DNA from: Tsukamurella sp. 1534 | GTDB taxonomy: Bacteria; Actinomycetota; Actinomycetes; Mycobacteriales; Mycobacteriaceae | Direction of reading: 5' to 3' | Assembly (NCBI RefSeq): GCF_000312385.1 | Contig: NZ_HE997627.1 | Location: 1,009,282-1,073,281, forward strand | Length of the DNA stretch: 64,000 nt | Shown: piece by piece, positions 42,936 through 51,463 of the stretch | Layout of the letters: every line of letters starts with the position of its first letter | Numbering within the stretch: position 1 is the stretch's first letter | The notes under the pieces: generated by a model | The model's database searches: none | What the model was told of the DNA's origin: nothing | The model's input: only the letters and a program-made list of their open reading frames with translations | Made by a program: the position numbers and the translations under genes

Positions 42936-44239
42936 TCGACGACCGTGAACTGTACGAGCGTGCCGTTGAGGCCTACATCTACGCCTACCCCGTGGTCCTG
43001 ATGGATGCCACGCGTGACGCGGCCCGGCGTCGCGCGGAACGGGAGGGCTATCCGTTCCACAACGCCTTCCATCACCGAGCCACCTTTCCGGACGACACGT
43101 TCACCGAGGTGGTGCGTGCCAACGTGGACACGCTGTACTCCCAGATCTGGTTCGACCTCTCCGACGGCCCCTTGTTGATCCGCGTCCCCGACGCCGGCGA
43201 TCGCTACTACGTCCTCCCGTTCATGGACATGTGGACGGACGTCTTCGCCTCCGTGGGACCACGGACGACCGGTGCGGATTCCGGTGACTTCCTGCTGGTG
43301 GGACCGGGGTGGACGGGCTCTCCCCCGGAGGGCGCAACCGTGATCGCCAGCCCCACGACGTGGGGCTGGATCATCGGACGCACCCAGACGAACGGGGCCG
43401 CCGACTATCCCGCAGTGCACGCCTTCCAGCACGGCTTCTCCGCGGAGCAGGCGAATGTCGGCACGACACCGCCGGTACCGGCGGTGGCCGCCGGCCCCTG
43501 GACGGACATGCCGCCGGTGGTCGCCGTCGATGCCATGAATGCGCAGGAGTTCTTCGACAGGTTCTCCGCACTACTCGCCGTCGCGCAGCCGCATCTCACG
43601 GACCAGGCCCAGCTCGCGAGGCTGGCGCCGCTCGGTCTCGGGTCGGACACGCCCTTCTCCTTCGCGGAGACCGAACCGCGCGTGCGTCACGCGCTGGAGG
43701 AGGCGGTGTCGGAGGCCGTCTCCCGGATTCGCAACGTCGACTCGCGCCACTCGTGGAATCTCAACGGCTGGACCATGCGCCCCGGCACCGGGAACTACGG
43801 GATCGACTACGGCACGCGTGCGACGGTCGCGTTCGCGGGCCTCGGCGCGTTGCCGCCGCAGGAGGCGGTGTACCCGCGCGTGAACGTCGACAGCGAGGGC
43901 CGTGCGCTGTCGGGCGCGCACCGGTACCGCTTGCACTTCGCCGCGGACGCGCTCCCGCCTGCGCGGGCATTCTGGTCCCTGACGATGTACGGCGAGCACC
44001 AGTTCCTCGTGACCAACCCCATCGACAGGTTCGCGATCGGCGATCGCGACGATCTGGCCTTCGGCGACGACGGTTCACTCGAAATCCTCGTCCAGCACGA
44101 TGATCCCGGGAATCGTGACACGACGAACTGGCTTCCAGCTCCGGAGGGTCCGTTCAGCATGAACGTGCGGCTGTACCTCCCCGCACCCGAAGCGGTGGCC
44201 GGTACGTGGATGCCGCCGTCGATGCAGCGGATCGACTGA
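42932..44239 (+). CDS. DUF1254/DUF1214-domain protein
   Basis: A 435-residue protein of the DUF1254-DUF1214 family, two beta-rich domains. DUF1254 covers YIYAYPVVLMDATRDAARRR to TFPDDTFTEVVRANVDTLYS. DUF1214 covers MRPGTGNYGIDYGTRATVAFAG to FWSLTMYGEHQFL. No signal peptide is present, although many relatives are exported. The biochemical function is not established. It starts in the stop of the TetR-like gene (ATGA) and closes the importer-sulfatase operon. Co-occurrence with sulfatases suggests a role in sulfate-ester processing, but that is inference. Confidence 0.85.
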   Translation: MIDDRELYERAVEAYIYAYPVVLMDATRDAARRRAEREGYPFHNAFHHRATFPDDTFTEVVRANVDTLYSQIWFDLSDGPLLIRVPDAGDRYYVLPFMDMWTDVFASVGPRTTGADSGDFLLVGPGWTGSPPEGATVIASPTTWGWIIGRTQTNGAADYPAVHAFQHGFSAEQANVGTTPPVPAVAAGPWTDMPPVVAVDAMNAQEFFDRFSALLAVAQPHLTDQAQLARLAPLGLGSDTPFSFAETEPRVRHALEEAVSEAVSRIRNVDSRHSWNLNGWTMRPGTGNYGIDYGTRATVAFAGLGALPPQEAVYPRVNVDSEGRALSGAHRYRLHFAADALPPARAFWSLTMYGEHQFLVTNPIDRFAIGDRDDLAFGDDGSLEILVQHDDPGNRDTTNWLPAPEGPFSMNVRLYLPAPEAVAGTWMPPSMQRID

Positions 44240-44274
44240 GGCGGTTCCGCCCACGGTCTGCAGTGTGGCGTCGA

Positions 44275-45147
44275 CTATTGGGCCAGGCGGCGAGAGGCGA
44301 TGTCGACGATCTGCCGCCGGAGCCACACACTCGCGGGGTCGTTGGCGAGCCGCCTTGACCACGCGATGTGGTAGTCGAAGTCCGGGATGTCCACCGGGAG
44401 ATCGAAGGTTCTGACGCCGGGTTTGTCGAAGCCGTCCCACCCGACCGACACCAGCTCGGAGCCGGGGATCATGGACGGGACCAGATCACTGTTGTTGACG
44501 GTGACCGCAATGGTCCGCCGCAGTCCGGCGTCCGCCAACTTCTCATCGATGAGAACTTCGACGAGGGCTCTGGGGAACGAGATGTGCGGCATGGCGGCGT
44601 AGTCGGCCGGCGTGATCCCCTCGTCGAGTCCCGGCCTACCGACCGCGGCGATACCGGTCCAACTGACAGAACCGAGTCGTAGCGACGGATGGCCGGGCGC
44701 CACCCGCTGTGCCGGCATCGCGATCGCGTCGAGGGTTCCGTCGCGCCTCGCGTCGGAACGCACCGGGGTGCCCAAGACGTGCAGGACGACCTTGGGAGCC
44801 TGTTCTCGCACGACGACCGCCAATTCGGGAGCGATCATCGAGTTGAGGAAGTCCGGCATCGCCACGGTGAACGTCGTCGTGGCCGTACTCGGATCGAATT
44901 CCGGCGCCGAAAGACTCGTGTTGACCAGCCGCAGGATGTCCTCCACGATCGGCACCAGCCGTTCCGCCTCCGGTGTGAGCTGCAGGGATTGCCCCGAGCG
45001 CACCAGGAGCGGATCCCCGAAGCTCTTGCGCAACCTGGCGAGGGCGTGACTCGTCGCGGCTTGACTGAGTCCGAGCTGGGCGGCCGCCCTGGTGACATTG
45101 CGTTCGCGGAGGAGCTCCCCCAGTACGCGGAGGAGGTTCAGGTCCAT
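44275..45147 (-). CDS. LysR-type transcriptional regulator of the sulfatase island
   Basis: A 290-residue LysR protein: MDLNLLRVLGELLRERNVTR, then AAQLGLSQAATSHALARLRK (winged HTH) and a full effector-binding domain. The upstream in-frame ATG at 45171 would add 8 residues, but the family pattern begins at MDLNLL. The later start also leaves the adjacent 33-bp palindromic element entirely upstream. It is convergent with the DUF1254 gene and divergent from a small hypothetical gene. The same element sits in the MFS/FGE gap, so it probably controls both ends of the island. Confidence 0.85.
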   Translation of the reverse strand: MDLNLLRVLGELLRERNVTRAAAQLGLSQAATSHALARLRKSFGDPLLVRSGQSLQLTPEAERLVPIVEDILRLVNTSLSAPEFDPSTATTTFTVAMPDFLNSMIAPELAVVVREQAPKVVLHVLGTPVRSDARRDGTLDAIAMPAQRVAPGHPSLRLGSVSWTGIAAVGRPGLDEGITPADYAAMPHISFPRALVEVLIDEKLADAGLRRTIAVTVNNSDLVPSMIPGSELVSVGWDGFDKPGVRTFDLPVDIPDFDYHIAWSRRLANDPASVWLRRQIVDIASRRLAQ

Positions 45148-45164
45148 GGTCGCGACATTCACCA

Positions 45165-45197
45165 CATGCATAGACTAGATCGAAACTATGCACTTCC
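45165..45197. promoter_or_regulatory. LysR operator, perfect 7-bp inverted repeat
   Basis: TGCATAG (45167-45173) and CTATGCA (45186-45192) flank a 12-bp spacer. The full element on the minus strand is GGAAGTGCATAG-N12-CTATGCATG. It lies 18 bp upstream of the LysR start, consistent with autoregulation, and 117 bp upstream of the divergent small gene. It is repeated at 35674-35706. Confidence 0.75.
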
Positions 45198-45313
45198 GTG
45201 GAAGTTCCAGGTGAACGACACTGATGATGCCCACCCGAAGCCGCGTCCGATGCGTACCGCGGCCCCGGCGAACGAGCGCCATTGCCCGTGAATCCCATTT
45301 TGATGAGGCCGAC

Positions 45314-45622
45314 GTGATCAACGTGCACACACCCACCGCCCCTCGCAGCGCCGTCCGCGGGCGACCACGCCAACAGGGGATCCGCCCCAGCGACGTCCTC
45401 GACGAACGCTTTCTCGCCCGGACGTCGCCGAGGTGGGACCGGGCGTCCCAACAAGCCGGGTTCCGCGACCTCGTCGACGCCCTCGAGTGGGCGCACGCCG
45501 CCGCGCGATCTACACGGTTCGTCAACCCGATCGGAGTGCTCGCCGAGCGGCTGGGCGTGCCGTACCCGGTACTCGCGTCCGTCAAGGAGGTCCGGGACTA
45601 CTTCGCCAGCGGCGGTCGCTGA
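45314..45622 (+). CDS. Small hypothetical protein
   Basis: A 102-residue hydrophilic protein with no recognised domain, signal or membrane helix. The C-terminal half contains FRDLVDALEWAHAAARSTRF and IGVLAERLGVPYPVLASVKE, mainly helical. I choose the GTG at 45314, with GATGAGG six bases upstream, over an ATG at 45224 that lies closer to the LysR operator. Third-position GC is high, as in real genes here. It is transcribed away from the LysR gene and could be its divergent target. Confidence 0.55.
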   Translation: MINVHTPTAPRSAVRGRPRQQGIRPSDVLDERFLARTSPRWDRASQQAGFRDLVDALEWAHAAARSTRFVNPIGVLAERLGVPYPVLASVKEVRDYFASGGR

Positions 45623-45635
45623 CGGGCGGACTCGC

Positions 45636-48600
45636 TCACCGTGCGAGCCACCCGGCGGCCTCGAAATCGTGCAGGTACTTCTCGATGAGCGCGCGGTCGA
45701 GGTGCGGGATGTCGCCCGGGCCGACGCCCGCGTCCCGCACGGCGGCCCGGAACCGGTCGGCGGTGAGGGCCTGCGTGCCGCCCGCCGGAGCGGGGTGCTC
45801 CAGCGAATGCAGCAGGGGCAGAACGGACCGCCTGCGCGCACCGTCGGGCAGAGCCCGCAGCGCGGCCTCGAACCGGGAGAACCACTCGTCGTAGTCCGCG
45901 ACCCGCTCGATCTCCCGCCGCTCCCCGATCCAGTCGACGAAGCTGTCGAGGCTCACGCCGTCGTCGTTCACGTTGAGCACGTGGAACGTCCGGAAGCCCT
46001 CACGCCCCGCGGAGCCGAGAGTGGCGATGGCCTCCGCGGTGAAGTCGACCGGCAGTCCGTCGTAGTGCGGGCGGCGCCCGGCATCGTCCGGCAGGTAGAA
46101 GGACCGCGGCGCGAGACCGGTCTCGGCCACGCTGAACAGGATCCGAGTGAACTGGTCGGCGTCGTTGAACTGGCCGCGGAACCTGCTGTGCGCCAGGATC
46201 ATGTCCGAGCGGAACACCCGCACGGGCAGCGCCGCGAGGTCGGACGCCTCGCGTAGCAGCACCTCTCCCGCCCACTTGCTCACGGCGTAGCCGTTGGCGT
46301 AGGCGTCCGCCCCGATGCGCCGTTCGGCGCCCTCGACTCGGACGTCGTCGTCCTCCACCAGGAGACGGCCGTCGTCCTGCGGCACCACCGCCACCGTCGA
46401 GACGTAGTCGATCGACTTGCGCTTCGCGGTCACGGCGAGTCGCACGACCTCCGCGGTGGCCGCCACGTTCGGGCCGAACAGCTGGTCGTACGGCAGCACG
46501 TGGTTCACCAGGGCACCGCAGTGCACCACGTGGTCCACGTGGCGGGCCAGCCGGTCCCAGGTGGCCTCGTCCAGTCCCAGCGACGGGCTGCCGAAATCGC
46601 CGGCCACCACGTCGAGGTGGTCCGCGGCGAGCCGCGAGAACTCTTGGGCGAGCGCCGGATCGGCGTCGCCGATGGCCGCCCCCACGCGGCGGCGCGCGTC
46701 CGAGGCGTCCTCACCGCGCACGAGGGCGACCACGGTGCCGCCGTACCGGGAGACGCGCCGCAGCCATTCGAGCAGCAGGAACCGGCCGAGGTACCCCGTG
46801 GCGCCGGTGAGCAGTACGACGTGCGGCTCGCCGGTCGCCGCGGGAAGCGCCGGAGCCGCGGCGAGCAGCTCCGGATCGATGAACTTCTCCAGGGTGAGAT
46901 CCGCGGCGCGGGCGATCAGCGCGCCCTCGCCGTGCACGGACGCGGCGGTGGGGGCGGCGCCGACGCCGGACAACGCGCCGTCGATGTGTGCGGCCAGGCC
47001 GCCCAGCGTGGCGGTGGGGCCCACGATGGTCTGCACCGGGACCGGCACGTCGTACAGGCCCTCGAGGGTGGTGGCGAGCGACAGCGCGGAGAGCGAGTCG
47101 CCGCCGAAGTCGGCGAACCGCGTCTCGGCGCCGAGGCTCTCCGTTCCGACGCCCAACGTGAGCGCGGCCGCGCGGATCACCACGTCGACGGTGGGGCCGT
47201 CGGTGTCGAGCCCGCGCAGGCCGTCGCGGCGCCGCTCCTCCGCCGCGTCGTACAACGCCGCCAACCGGTCGCCGTACTGGGCGGTGAGCGCCGGGCGCAC
47301 GAGTTTCCCGATACCCGAACGCAACCCGTTCTCCTGGGAGAAGGGCTCGTGCTCGATGATCACGTCCCGGGGCACCTCGTACGAGGCGAGCCCGTTCTCC
47401 CGGGCCACCTGCGCCAGCGCGTCGAGCACCCGCGCGCGGGCCTCGATGTCGGTCTCCCCGTCGGGGCCGGGTGCGGGTACGACGACGGCGAGCAGGTAGG
47501 AGCGCTCGCTGGTGCCGTACAGGAACGCCTGGTGCACAGCGGGGCTCGCCGCGTACGCGGCCTCGAGCTGCGCGACCGGAACGAACTCGCCCTGCGCCAG
47601 TTTGATGACGTTGCTTCGCCGGTCGACGTACTCGAGGCGATCCGGTCCGAGCTCCGCCATGACATCGCCGGTGCGGTAGAAGCCGTCGTCGTCGAGCAGC
47701 GGCTGCGGCGCCCGGTAGTAGCCGGGGATCAACTGGGTGGACTTCACCAACAGCTCGCCGCGGGGGTGCGGGAGATCGGTGGTGAGGTAGCCGAGTTCCG
47801 GAACGTCGATCAGCTTGTACTCGGTCACCGGCGGCCGCGCGACCACGCCGTCGACGATCACGCCGCCGGCCTCGGTGGAGCCGTAGCCGATCCGGATGCT
47901 CACTCCCAGCATCCACTCCATAAAGGCTTGGAGGTCGGCGGAGAGGGCGGCGCTGCCGCACATGGCCGCCTCGATGCGGCCGCCGAGCACCTCGTCCCGG
48001 AGGTACACCCGAGCGGACTCCGCGTCGGACTCGGCCTCCAGCGCCAGGAACCGCTGGTGCACGAGCTCGCACACACGGGGCACCAGCGCGACGGCGGTGG
48101 GACGCGCGTCCGCGAGGTCGTCGAACAGGCTCGACATGTCGGCGGCGGCGGCGAAGTAGCCGGTGCCGCCGGACGCCAGTCCCGCGATGAGCCAGTTCCG
48201 TCCGTACATGTGGCTCATCGGCAGGAAGTGCAGCAACGCGCCGGTCGGCAGGTCGTCGTCGACGATGCTGTCCACCTTGAGCCACGCGTCGCGGACGATG
48301 CGCTCGGTGTACATGGCCCCCTTGGGGGTTCCGGTGCTGCCGGAGGTGTAGATCAGGGTGACGAGCGGATCGGTGCCGGGCCCGGGCGCGAACGGCGCGG
48401 GCACGGGGAGCGCCCGCCCGCGCTCGACCTCCTCGTCGAGGTCGGCGACGCCCCTCGACGGTGCCGTGCCGCCGGGCACGGCACTGTCGAACACGACGAT
48501 CCGCGGGTCGGCGCCCGACAGGCCGACCGCCTCCCGCGCGAAGTCGAGCTGGGCGGCGCTGACGGCGAGCAGCACCGGCGCGGTCTCGTCGAGGATCGCG

Positions 48601-48971
48601 GCGATGCGGGAGGCCGGCGCGCCCGCCTGCAGCGGCACGGTGGGCGCGCCGAGGAGAGTGGACGCCAGGTCGACGGCGGCGAAGTCGGGGCTCGTGAAGC
48701 CGAGGATCGCCACGAAGTCGCCCGGCCGGACCTCCCGTGCCCACGCGGCGCGGAGCGCGGTGACCCGCTCCCACACCTGCGCGTACGTCAGCGTCTCGTA
48801 CGGGCCGTGCGGGCCGCCGCGGCGAGTGGCGAACGCCGGACGGTCCGCGAACTCGGCGAAGACCCGCGAGATCACCTCGGGGAGGCGCTCGGGCGGGCCG
48901 TCGGCCCCCTCGGCATCGACGCGGACCACCTGGGGAGAGTTCTGGACGGCCTCGATAGACAAACTGAACAC
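45636..48971 (-). CDS. car: Carboxylic acid reductase (CAR)
   Basis: A 1111-residue three-domain enzyme that reduces carboxylic acids to aldehydes with ATP and NADPH. The N-terminal adenylation domain has IYTSGSTGTPKG, then GYGSTEAGG and FYRTGDVMAELGPDRLEYVD. The carrier domain has GGDSL with the phosphopantetheine Ser at about 625. The C-terminal thioester reductase has LTGATGYLGRFLLLEW at about 720 and YAVSK near 897. It is slightly shorter than the 1170-residue Nocardia enzyme. It needs a phosphopantetheinyl transferase, not found in this window. It starts with GTG and diverges from the sulfonate oxidation genes. The physiological acid is unknown. Confidence 0.95.
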   Translation of the reverse strand: MFSLSIEAVQNSPQVVRVDAEGADGPPERLPEVISRVFAEFADRPAFATRRGGPHGPYETLTYAQVWERVTALRAAWAREVRPGDFVAILGFTSPDFAAVDLASTLLGAPTVPLQAGAPASRIAAILDETAPVLLAVSAAQLDFAREAVGLSGADPRIVVFDSAVPGGTAPSRGVADLDEEVERGRALPVPAPFAPGPGTDPLVTLIYTSGSTGTPKGAMYTERIVRDAWLKVDSIVDDDLPTGALLHFLPMSHMYGRNWLIAGLASGGTGYFAAAADMSSLFDDLADARPTAVALVPRVCELVHQRFLALEAESDAESARVYLRDEVLGGRIEAAMCGSAALSADLQAFMEWMLGVSIRIGYGSTEAGGVIVDGVVARPPVTEYKLIDVPELGYLTTDLPHPRGELLVKSTQLIPGYYRAPQPLLDDDGFYRTGDVMAELGPDRLEYVDRRSNVIKLAQGEFVPVAQLEAAYAASPAVHQAFLYGTSERSYLLAVVVPAPGPDGETDIEARARVLDALAQVARENGLASYEVPRDVIIEHEPFSQENGLRSGIGKLVRPALTAQYGDRLAALYDAAEERRRDGLRGLDTDGPTVDVVIRAAALTLGVGTESLGAETRFADFGGDSLSALSLATTLEGLYDVPVPVQTIVGPTATLGGLAAHIDGALSGVGAAPTAASVHGEGALIARAADLTLEKFIDPELLAAAPALPAATGEPHVVLLTGATGYLGRFLLLEWLRRVSRYGGTVVALVRGEDASDARRRVGAAIGDADPALAQEFSRLAADHLDVVAGDFGSPSLGLDEATWDRLARHVDHVVHCGALVNHVLPYDQLFGPNVAATAEVVRLAVTAKRKSIDYVSTVAVVPQDDGRLLVEDDDVRVEGAERRIGADAYANGYAVSKWAGEVLLREASDLAALPVRVFRSDMILAHSRFRGQFNDADQFTRILFSVAETGLAPRSFYLPDDAGRRPHYDGLPVDFTAEAIATLGSAGREGFRTFHVLNVNDDGVSLDSFVDWIGERREIERVADYDEWFSRFEAALRALPDGARRRSVLPLLHSLEHPAPAGGTQALTADRFRAAVRDAGVGPGDIPHLDRALIEKYLHDFEAAGWLAR

Positions 48972-49019
48972 CTCATTTCACTACGGGACTCTAAGTAACC
49001 TAATAATGCATAGCGTAGC

Positions 49020-49031
49020 TACCGATCGGTA
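49020..49031. promoter_or_regulatory. TACCGATCGGTA palindrome between car and the ssuD-like gene
   Basis: A perfect 12-bp palindrome, TACCGATCGGTA, of the kind bound by TetR-family repressors. It is 49 bp upstream of the car start and 101 bp upstream of the SsuD-like start. A TGCATAG half-site like that of the LysR element lies at 49007-49013. The binding protein is unknown; no TetR gene is adjacent. Confidence 0.5.
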
Positions 49032-49132
49032 ACCGCGCACGTTCGGCGCAGACCGATCGCAAACCTTTCCCACCCCGGCCGGCGGTGATGGACTGGCTCC
49101 CCGTCACCCGTCGACACGACCGAAAGGCTGCC

Positions 49133-50323
49133 GTGACCTCGCGCAACCCCCTGCATCTGCACTGGTTCCTGCCCACGTACGGCGATTCCCGGAACCTGAT
49201 GGCGGGCGGCCACGGAAGCTCCATGAGCGGCGATCGCCCGGCGAGCCTGCACTACCTCAAGCAGCTGGCGCTCGCCGCCGAGGCGAACCGGTTCGAAGCG
49301 GTCCTGATTCCGGCGGGCCTGTGGTGCGAGGACGCGTGGCTCACCGCGGCGCTGCTCGCCGACGCCACCGACTCCCTGAAGTTCCTGGTGGCGCTGCGCC
49401 CCGGACTGGTGAGCCCGCTGTTGTCCGCGCAGATGGCGAGCACCCTGCAGTGGCAGTCGGGCGGGCGCGTCCTACTCAACGTGGTGACCGGCGGCGAGTC
49501 CTCGGAGCAGCGCGCGTTCGGCGACACCCTCTCCAAGGAGGAGCGGTACGAGCGCTGCGGTGAGTTCCTCGACATCACCCGGCGGCTGTGGACCTCCGAC
49601 CAGCCGGTCACGGTGGCCGGCAAGCACCTCACGGCCGAGGGCGCCGTGCTGGCCCGCCGACCGGATCCGGCGCCGCCGATCTTCTTCGGCGGCAGCTCCC
49701 CCGCCGCAGGCGACGTGGCGGCCGCGCACGCCGACACGTACCTCACCTGGGGCGAACCGCCCGCGCAGGTGAAGAAGAAGCTGGACTGGATCCGCGGCCT
49801 GGCAGCCGACCGCGGCCGCGAGCTCAGCTACGGCATCCGGCTGCACGTGATCTCCCGCGACACCTCCGAGGAGGCGTGGGCCGAGGCGAACCGCCTCCTG
49901 AACAACCTGGACCCGCAGACCGTCCGGAACGCGCAGGCCAGCCTCGCGCGCAGCGAATCCGAGGGGCAGCGCCTCATGCGCGACCTGCACGGCGGCGGCG
50001 CGGCGTTCGACGAGGCCGCGGACGCCCGCAGCCTGCAGGTGTACCCCGGCTTGTGGACGGGGGTCGGCCTCGTCCGCGGCGGTGCCGGCACGGCGCTCGT
50101 CGGCTCCCACGACGAGGTGGCGGACCTCATCGCCGAGTACGCCGACCTCGGCCTGGACCACTTCATCCTCTCCGGGTACCCGCACCTGGAGGAGGCGTAC
50201 CACTTCGGAGAGGGCGTCCGGCCCCGCCTCGCCGCCCGCGGCCTGCTGAACGACGGTGCGGCACCGTCGGAGCCCGTCCGCGGCGCCTTCCTGCCCGACC
50301 TCTCCCCCAGCCCCACCTCCTAG
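49133..50323 (+). CDS. FMNH2-dependent alkanesulfonate monooxygenase (SsuD-like)
   Basis: A 396-residue luciferase-fold flavin monooxygenase. It starts with GTG at 49133 (RBS-like GAAAGG) and opens LHLHWFLPTYGDSRNLMAGG, the SsuD pattern. LKFLVALRPGLVSPLLSAQMAS and GRVLLNVVTGGESSEQRAFG are the flavin-binding segments. It cleaves the C-S bond of alkanesulfonates to sulfite and an aldehyde with FMNH2 and O2. No flavin reductase gene is next to it, so reduced FMN must come from elsewhere. It starts the three-gene operon with the SfnG-like and acyl-CoA-dehydrogenase-like genes. Confidence 0.88.
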   Translation: MTSRNPLHLHWFLPTYGDSRNLMAGGHGSSMSGDRPASLHYLKQLALAAEANRFEAVLIPAGLWCEDAWLTAALLADATDSLKFLVALRPGLVSPLLSAQMASTLQWQSGGRVLLNVVTGGESSEQRAFGDTLSKEERYERCGEFLDITRRLWTSDQPVTVAGKHLTAEGAVLARRPDPAPPIFFGGSSPAAGDVAAAHADTYLTWGEPPAQVKKKLDWIRGLAADRGRELSYGIRLHVISRDTSEEAWAEANRLLNNLDPQTVRNAQASLARSESEGQRLMRDLHGGGAAFDEAADARSLQVYPGLWTGVGLVRGGAGTALVGSHDEVADLIAEYADLGLDHFILSGYPHLEEAYHFGEGVRPRLAARGLLNDGAAPSEPVRGAFLPDLSPSPTS

Positions 50324-50353
50324 CCCCGGTTCTCCGACCCGAAGGACACAGCG

Positions 50354-51463
50354 ATGACCACTGAGAAGATCGCCGACGAGATCAAGTTCGCCTACTGGGT
50401 GCCCAACGTGTCGGGTGGCCTGGTGACCAGCGACATCGAACAGCGCACCAGCTGGGACTTCGAGTACAACAAGAAGCTGGCGCAGACCGCCGAGCGCGCG
50501 GGCTTCGAGTACGCGCTGTCCCAGGTGCGGTACATGGCGAGCTACGGCGCCGAATACCAGCACGAGTCCACGTCGTTCAGCCTCGCGCTGCTCGGCGCCA
50601 CGGAGAAGCTCAAGGTGATCGCCGCGGTCCATCCCGGCCTGTGGCACCCGGCCGTGCTGGCCAAGTTCGGCGCCACCGCGGACCACCTCTCGAACGGACG
50701 GTTCGCCATCAACGTGGTCTCCGGCTGGTTCGCCGGCGAGTTCAAGGCGCTCGGCGAGCCGTGGCTCGAGCACGACGAGCGGTACCGCCGCAGTGCGGAG
50801 TTCCTCGAAGTGATCCGCAAGATCTGGACCGAGGACAACGTGGACTTCGGCGGCGACTTCTACCGCATCCGCGATTTCACGCTCAAGCCCAAGCCGCTCA
50901 ACACCCCCGAACGCCCGAACCCCGAGCTGTTCCAGGGCGGCAACTCGTCGGCCGCCCGGATCAACGGCGGCAAGTACGCCGACTGGTACTTCTCCAACGG
51001 CAAGGACTTCGACGGCGTCACCGACCAGCTCGACGATCTGCGCCGCGTGGCCAGGGAGGCGCAGCGGGAGGTGAAGTTCGGGCTCAACGGCTTCATCATC
51101 GCCCGCGACACCGAGAAGGAGGCGCAGGACACCCTGCGCGAGATCGTCGAGAAGGCCAACAAGCCCGCTGTGGAGGGCTTCCGCGACGCCGTGCAGCAGG
51201 CCGGCAAGTCCACCTCGGATGGACGCGGCATGTGGGCGGACTCCGGCTTCGAGGACCTGGTGCAGTACAACGACGGCTTCCGCACCCAGCTGATCGGCAC
51301 GCCCGAACAGGTGGCGGAGCGGATCGTCGCCTACAAGCAGCTGGGCGTGGACCTGATCCTCGGCGGCTTCCTGCACTTCCAGGAGGAGATCGAGTACTTC
51401 GGCGAGAAGGTGCTGCCGCTGGTCCGCGAGATCGAGGCGTCGAAGGCGGGGGCACTGGTGTGA
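50354..51463 (+). CDS. Dimethylsulfone monooxygenase (SfnG-like), luciferase fold
   Basis: A 369-residue flavin monooxygenase. KFAYWVPNVSGGLVTSD is the SfnG opening, and NGRFAINVVSGWFAGEFKAL is typical of this branch. SfnG oxidises dimethylsulfone to methanesulfinate with FMNH2 and O2. It starts 30 bp after the SsuD-like gene and overlaps the acyl-CoA-dehydrogenase-like gene by 4 bp (GTGA). The substrate may be another sulfone or sulfonate; the assignment rests on overall pattern. Confidence 0.85.
   Translation: MTTEKIADEIKFAYWVPNVSGGLVTSDIEQRTSWDFEYNKKLAQTAERAGFEYALSQVRYMASYGAEYQHESTSFSLALLGATEKLKVIAAVHPGLWHPAVLAKFGATADHLSNGRFAINVVSGWFAGEFKALGEPWLEHDERYRRSAEFLEVIRKIWTEDNVDFGGDFYRIRDFTLKPKPLNTPERPNPELFQGGNSSAARINGGKYADWYFSNGKDFDGVTDQLDDLRRVAREAQREVKFGLNGFIIARDTEKEAQDTLREIVEKANKPAVEGFRDAVQQAGKSTSDGRGMWADSGFEDLVQYNDGFRTQLIGTPEQVAERIVAYKQLGVDLILGGFLHFQEEIEYFGEKVLPLVREIEASKAGALV

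Noticed and set aside
49007-49013. TGCATAG half-site as a third full LysR operator
   Set aside because: The expected CTATGCA 12 bp further is absent, so only half the element is there; it may be chance.
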